From the NCBI GenBank assembly GCA_000711775.1, contig ARYC01000096.1, positions 57,937 to 121,936 on the forward strand: 64,000 nucleotides of DNA. The letters run 5' to 3'. Within the stretch, counting starts at the first letter, position 1. Each line of letters opens with the position of its first letter. This DNA comes from Oxytricha trifallax (lineage: Eukaryota > Ciliophora > Spirotrichea > Sporadotrichida > Oxytrichidae). Positions 59,306 to 64,000 of the stretch are shown one piece after another. The position numbers and the translations under genes were made by a program. Below the pieces are notes generated by a model, which worked only from the letters and a program-made list of their open reading frames with translations, ran no database searches and had not been told where the DNA came from.

Positions 59306-60093
59306 ATGGAGTCAATGAATGATGCAATGAAAAGAGTGCAAGCACAAGAATTGATTCAAAGATTTAGAAGCAAGGAGGATTTGCATCGCTACCTGGTGCA
59401 GCAAGGTAATGAACTCATAGTAACTCATCTTGATTATGTAGTTGGTTTGTTCCTGCCAACGATGGAAGGTACTAAAATTTCATTTCTAAGAGCAATACTC
59501 TGCGAAGAGAAGAAAGCTTTGAAAACTTAAGATGTAAAGTTTGCAGAGATTCCAAACTATCCAGAGATTTCAGTGACTAACTTATATGATGATGCTATGA
59601 ACGACCCAGAGGTTTCGCAGTACCTTCCCACTAAGAAGCAGTTGTCAAACAAACTACCTGAAAGAAACTATTTCTTTGGCATACTTGCAACAATTAAAGG
59701 TGATTACTTGAAAGAAATTATTAAAGAATCTCATAAGAAGAGGTACAGCATCTCATCAGAAGATAAGGAAAAGCAAGGGATCAAGATAAGTGAGTGCTGG
59801 CTATCAGAGCTGAAGAAGCACCCTTATATTTCTAGTAAGATTTGTAGCTTAACTCTTTAGAAAAATCTGGAACTGGCATCTTCTTGATGAAGGAATAGAG
59901 CAAGCTTCACAGAGAGCGAATGTCACAGACAAAGTATGAAGTTAGCAAGAGACTCTATTCAAATATATAGCCTCCAGAGTCAATGAACATAGATGCTGGA
60001 GCTGGCAGCAAGAGAAGAAACTTAGGAGGAGGGAAGCAAGAAGTAGAAGAAAAGAAAGAGAAGCCAGCTCCCTCTAAAGATTTTTAAATGTGA
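59306..60093 (+). CDS. TBE-D 22K protein, 253 aa, one 26-nt intron
   Basis: Exons 59306-59834 and 59861-60093; the intron GTAAG...CTTTAG is 26 nt. Without splicing, the frame would stop at TGA shortly after the intron; splicing extends the protein by about 75 residues (SGTGIFLMKEQSKLHRER, then NIDAGAGSKRRN). It starts MESMNDAMKRVQAQEL. No known domain. Conserved in all TBE groups here and related to the 253-aa protein at 33160-33989. Function unknown, presumably tied to transposition. Convergent with the transposase (9 bp between stops). Confidence 0.93.
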
Positions 60094-60102
60094 CTTATAT
60101 AT

Positions 60103-61167
60103 TCATTAACTTAACTACAAAACTTATTTATATACATTCACTCTCCCTTCTTTAGCACACTTTTAAGCCAATAAATTATCTACTCTCTTCGCTGAGCTTT
60201 TAATAAAGTCTACTGTATCGATAGGTAGGTCATGCATCAAGTGGTAGAGCAGCAGTTTCTTGTAATGGCCTTTTAATATACCCCAATAGAACTCAATTCC
60301 ATTAAACTGTGGACTGTAAGGAACGTTGAACACTGGCGTTATTCTAAGTTGTTCATAACTCTTCCTTGTATCTTTTGTCTTATGAACAGAGAGATTATCA
60401 ACAAACAGTATAATCTCTTATTCAGGGTACTTCTCTCTCAGCTGCTCTAAGAACTTAATATACTGCTCTGTCTTAATAGAGCGAGGATGAATAAGATAAG
60501 TTTCTAAACCAGCATCTTCGCTAATACCTCCAAGAATTGCCATTGTTTATACCTTGACTTTCTAGTCATATACTTCTATGTTGCTATGTCTCTTATACCA
60601 AGACTTCTAGATGAAAGTGTTGAATGTAAACACAGCCTCATCAGCATGAATAAACTTATTATTATTCTATTAGGCTCTCTGCATTTAATTATAAATATAA
60701 TTTAAGTTGTTGTTGTAAAATGGCAGAAAGAAATCAATTACTCTCTTGATACGATTAACACCTTTGTAAGAGATACCATTTCGTTTATAGATGTTGGCTA
60801 TAGACTAAGCAGAGATCTTCAACTCAGGGAACTGGCGATGAAACATAGTAGCTCGTTGGTCGAGAGAGAAGTGAGCCCAATACTTCAAAGTTTTTTCATT
60901 AATAAGATAGTCAATATGCTTCTATTGAAACTTTGACTTCCTCTAAGGCATAGAATTCAGCTATTATTGCTTAAGTTATACTGCTATAAGGCAGTGGGAG
61001 CGAACAGTTGAAGGACTTCGCTTTAAGAGCAGTGCAATTGACTTATAATTAAGTACTGGTTTGACTTACTCACTGTATATATCACATCCAAATCGCAGTT
61101 TAAACACTAAATCTATATACTCCTCATCATAAATAGACCCCAAAAGCTTGCTATTTTTGTCTCGCAT
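60103..61167 (-). CDS. TBE-D transposase, 354 aa, DD34E, intact
   Basis: It starts at the ATG complement of 61165-61167 (MRDKNSKLLGSIYDEE) and ends at TGA 60103-60105, 1065 nt. I checked the frame from about 60960 to 60480 line by line without a break. Catalytic motifs: KFIHADEAVFTFNT, IILFVDNLSVHKT and YSPQFNGIEFYWG, with 34 residues between the second Asp and Glu. The segment SPSTVRSHCLIAV suggests a helix-turn-helix. Presumed to act on the C4A4-tipped ends. Confidence 0.94.
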
Positions 61168-61248
61168 TTAATTAATAACTCCAACCCCTAACGAATTCCC
61201 TACAAATCAAAGCACTTATAAACCTCATTAAGGGGTTTTGGGGTTTTG

Positions 61249-61251
61249 AGT
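61249..61251. repeat. 3-bp target duplication AGT of TBE-D (right copy)
   Basis: Matches 57172-57174. Confidence 0.93.
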
Positions 61252-61786
61252 ATTCACGTTTAATACCTTCATATCAAGGTCTTGGTACAAGTGGTATAGT
61301 AATATTGAAGTATATGATTAAAAGCTTAAGATTTAAACTCATGCAAAACTTGGTGGTATAAGCGAAGATAACGGCCTTGAGACTTATGTTATCCACCCTC
61401 GCTCAATAAAGACCGAATAATACATAAAGTTCTTGCAATAACTAAGAGATAAGTACGCCGACTAAGAAATTATTCTGTTTGTAGATAACTTATCTGTCCA
61501 TAAAACTAAAGACACAAGGAAGGAATATGAAAGGCTAAACATAACACCTGTATTTAATGTTCCCTACAGTCCTCAGTTCAATGGAATTGAATTATATTGG
61601 GGGTTATTGAAAGGCCACTACAAGAAACTTCTACTATATCACTTGATGCACGACTTGAAGATAGATACAGTCGATTTTATTAAGAATGCTGCTAAGAGAG
61701 TAAGCGATGATAAAGCTAAAGTATGCGCAAGAGAAGGGAGATTTTGTGTATAAAAATAAGTTTTAGATTTAAACGAATGAATAAGT

Positions 61787-62573
61787 TCACATATTAAAAT
61801 TGCCCGTAAAGGGATTTGGCATCTCTTTCTTTTCTTCCTCTTATGGCTTGCTTGGGCCCATGTTTCTTCTCTTAGTGCCAGCGCCTGCATCTATGTTCAT
61901 CTCTCTGGCTTTTATAAATCTTTGAAGAGCCTCTTACTCAATTCATGCTTTACATGAGACTTTCTCTCTCTGTTTAATTTGCTGCGCTCTTTCATCAAGT
62001 ATATAGCAGTACCAGGTTTTTCTATAAAGTTAGAAGAATAAGCTTACTTGAGATGAAAGGATGTTTATAAAGTTCCTACAGCCAGGTATCACTTATTTTA
62101 ATATTTTGCTTCTCTTTTTCTTCAGGAGAGATGCTTTAGCGTTTCTTATGAGCTTCTTAAATCACTTCATTTAAGTACTCAGGTTTCAGAGTACCGAGAA
62201 CAACAAAGAAGAAGTTTCTCTCTGGCTACTTATAAGAGAGCTATAGCTTTGATGGAAGGTAGAGAGCTACGTCCGGATCACTCATAGCATCATCTTAGAA
62301 ATTTTTTACTGATATTTCAGGGTAGTTAGGAATTTCAATCACTCTAATTTCATTAGACTTAAATGCTCTTCTCTTCACTCAGTAAGGCTTTTAAGAATGA
62401 GATTTTAGTTCCTTCCTGGGTTGGCAAGAACAATCCAACTATGGTTAATCTATTAGTATTAGTAAAAGTTTACCTTGCTAACCCAAGTACCTATAGAGGT
62501 CCTCTTTACTTCGAAATTTTCCTATTAAATCTTGATATTAAATTCTCTTTATTGCATCATTCATAGTCTCCAT
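61787..62573 (-). pseudogene. TBE-E 22K gene with frameshift
   Basis: It starts at the ATG complement of 62571-62573 and the family stop is TGA 61787-61789. The 26-nt intron is at 62022-62047. The spliced length is not a codon multiple, and indels relative to TBE-F are visible near 62300-62370. Product family as for TBE-D 22K. Confidence 0.8.
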
Positions 62574-62768
62574 CTTGCTTCCTCTTTATAGAAATGTTAA
62601 TGAAATTTAAAATTATGGATATCCATTCTAAGTTTATTAAAATCTTTCTACTAAATAGGGAGGACCTACTGGAGGTCAACCTTGAAAAGATATACGGAGA
62701 AGCATTGAAAAACTTTCTCCAAGTTTCACAGATTGATTTCCATTTTTATACAACTTTCTCCATTAAAT

Positions 62769-62960
62769 TGCTCCTAATAATGTTTAATTATTTTAGGAGG
62801 TCCTCCAAATTAAGTTCAAACTTTATTAGAAGTTAAATTATAAGGTTAAAACTTAATTAGGAGCATATTAAATTTAAAAATGTTTAATAATTTTACCTCC
62901 AAATTAAGATCAAACTTGATTTGGAGGACCTCCTAGAGAAACAAACTTCATTAGGAGTAT
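62769..62960. repeat. TBE-E palindromic repeat array
   Basis: Close copy of the TBE-F array (AGGAGGT/ACCTCC words and AATTAAG..CAAACTT inverted copies) at the same position between 22K and zinc-finger/kinase. Confidence 0.6.
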
Positions 62961-63137
62961 TTTAATTTACTAAAATGTATAAAATTCTCATAAAATATGT
63001 TAACTTACAGTCTCTTATGGTTAGTTAATTTTCTTACCTCTCAGCAAAGAATCTACTAGAGTCTCTTATACTCGACTATATAAGTTTATCTAGGTAGATT
63101 TTATCATTATTATAATAAAATATATCAGAAAACTAAA

Positions 63138-64000
63138 ATGAGCTCTAACCTTTTGAGAAAGCGGCATTACTTGAGTAAAATAAATAAAAGTTATCATTCC
63201 AGCAACCAAGAAAAGTAGAGACCAGAGACGCTTGTACTCAGTGGGAGCCTACTTATGACAACTTTGACCAGTCTAGCTTTGAGATTTAAATATAAATTAA
63301 GTAGGAGGTTATCAAAGAAGCTGTGCAAATTGAGGATGAGGTTAAACAACCAGCCATAGAGCATTAATAAATACCAGCAAAAGTTGACTATTTATGCAAA
63401 GAATGCAATAAAGTTTTCCCTTACAAGTCAACTTATAAGAGACACTTGAGAGATATACACAACGATATGCCAAGGTTTATATCTCAAGCATTAAAAGAAA
63501 GATGGGAAGTATGTCTGTGAGTTCTGTGAGAAGCCATATTCTCATACTAGAGACCTAAGTGCACTTAAAGAAAAAGCACAATCAAAGTTGTGTCTTTATT
63601 CATGAACCCACAGGGAATAGATTCCTCTAAAAGAGAAGATCAAGAAACCCAGTGGAGTCTCTTAGAGTTGAAGTCTAGAAGTAAAGTTAAAATGAAGAAA
63701 GCAGTCAAGAACTTTCCAGTCTCTGAGATCAATAAAATCATGGTTAAAATAGAGGCAATGAAAATTCCCATATTAAAAATTATTGACTTAGATTCTTGCT
63801 TATAAAGCTACCTCACTCTTGAAGATAAAATAGAGAAGAGAGTCATTACGGATGAATAATATGCTTACAAGATATATCCTTTCAATTACTTCCTTGCTGA
63901 TGACAAGTTCCAAATGGAATTTGCTAATGAATATTATGCTCTTTAAAAGCAAAGTTAAATGAGTATAGGCATATCATATAGCTTGATGCTATTTTACTTG
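63138..64000 (+). pseudogene. TBE-E zinc-finger/kinase gene, 5' part, frame-shifted
   Basis: It starts at 63138 (MSSNLLRK). The first finger, CKECNKVFPYKSTYKRHL with IH, is readable at about 63398-63455. The second finger block near 63505-63575 is broken by missing bases, and the frame changes near 63477. The kinase half begins (KIMVKIEAMKIPILKI at about 63735) and leaves the window. Confidence 0.8.

Larger units (their letters stand above)
57175..61248. mobile_element. TBE-D, complete and best-preserved TBE (4074 bp), nested in TBE-E
   Basis: Both tips are exact C-A4-C4-A4-C4 with inverted repeats of about 77 bp (57175-57251 and 61172-61248) and an AGT duplication. The transposase and 22K genes are open throughout. 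The zinc-finger/kinase gene has a late frameshift and two altered zinc ligands. It belongs to the same group as TBE-A and TBE-B. Its insertion into an E/F-group element dates it as younger than TBE-E. Confidence 0.97.
56656..61780 (+). pseudogene. TBE-E transposase, interrupted by TBE-D
   Basis: The 5' part, 56656-57174, starts MRGLGSVYDSECIDLL and has a frameshift near 57020. It ends within the first DDE motif (HADEA). The 3' part, 61249-61780, continues with VFTFNTF and carries LFVDNLSVHKTKD, YSPQFNGIELYWG and the stop TGA at 61778-61780. The two halves abut in frame if TBE-D and one AGT are removed. Disabled by both the insertion and the indel. Confidence 0.9.
56519..64000. mobile_element. 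TBE-E, second TBE group, split by TBE-D, right part outside window
   Basis: The left end at 56519 (C-A4-C4-A4-C3, flank ATT) matches TBE-F. The transposase gene starts at 56656 and is cut at 57174. It resumes at 61249, followed by 22K (minus) and the 5' part of the zinc-finger/kinase gene. The intervening 57175-61248 is a complete TBE of another group. Confidence 0.95.

Noticed and set aside
1..64000. CRISPR arrays, ribosome binding sites, bacterial operons
   Set aside because: The sequence is eukaryotic germline DNA with introns and IESs; no regular repeat-spacer array was seen.

Overview
The window reads as germline (micronuclear) DNA of a stichotrich ciliate of the Oxytricha/Sterkiella/Stylonychia type. 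The evidence is as follows. (1) Genes are open only when TAA and TAG are read as Gln and TGA as the sole stop; annotation with the standard code breaks every gene into fragments. (2) At least six transposons end in the 17-mer C-A4-C4-A4-C4 and carry the three-gene layout of telomere-bearing elements (TBEs). (3) Three ordinary genes are interrupted by short AT-rich inserts flanked by 5-7 bp direct repeats (pointers), the signature of internal eliminated sequences (IESs). Introns are very short (22-36 nt in several genes).

Layout. 1-3185: right part of TBE-A. 3491-4862: an unrecognised gene that runs into TBE-B (4863-8925). 8926-11855: AT-rich spacer with a microsatellite and a relic transposon end. 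11856-28272: a cluster of cellular genes: a coiled-coil protein, two short unknown genes, a small unknown gene, a very large TTLL3/8-type tubulin ligase with an IQ-repeat tail (16619-23941), and a large Q/N/S-rich protein on the opposite strand. 28887-39310: a candidate 10.4-kb transposon. 40163-43000: three minus-strand genes, ribosomal protein eS10, a Rab-like GTPase and the 3' end of a Sey1/RHD3-like gene, each with a pointer-flanked IES. 43054-47196: TBE-C. 47640-48437: a decayed gene-like region. 49968-50381: a foldback element. 50630-54717: TBE-F. 55235-56390: an unknown coding-like region. 56519-64000: TBE-E, split at its transposase gene by a nested, younger TBE-D (57175-61248).

The TBEs fall into three sequence groups (A/B/D, E/F, C). 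Each carries a zinc-finger/kinase-like gene and a 42-kDa-class DD34E transposase in one orientation, and between them, in the opposite orientation, the '22K' gene. TBE-D is the best preserved: its 22K (253 aa) and transposase (354 aa) are open throughout, while most genes in the other copies have single-base indels.

The most interesting object is the 28.9-39.3 kb element. It has nearly identical ~110-bp inverted ends, a SecA-like helicase gene (1113 aa), a DD34E transposase (534 aa) and, between them in opposite orientation, a 253-aa protein that aligns with the TBE 22K protein and shares one intron at the same position and phase. The gene order and relative orientations are those of a TBE, but the zinc-finger/kinase gene is replaced by a SecA-like motor. 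I know of no described element of this kind; a database search is needed to establish novelty.
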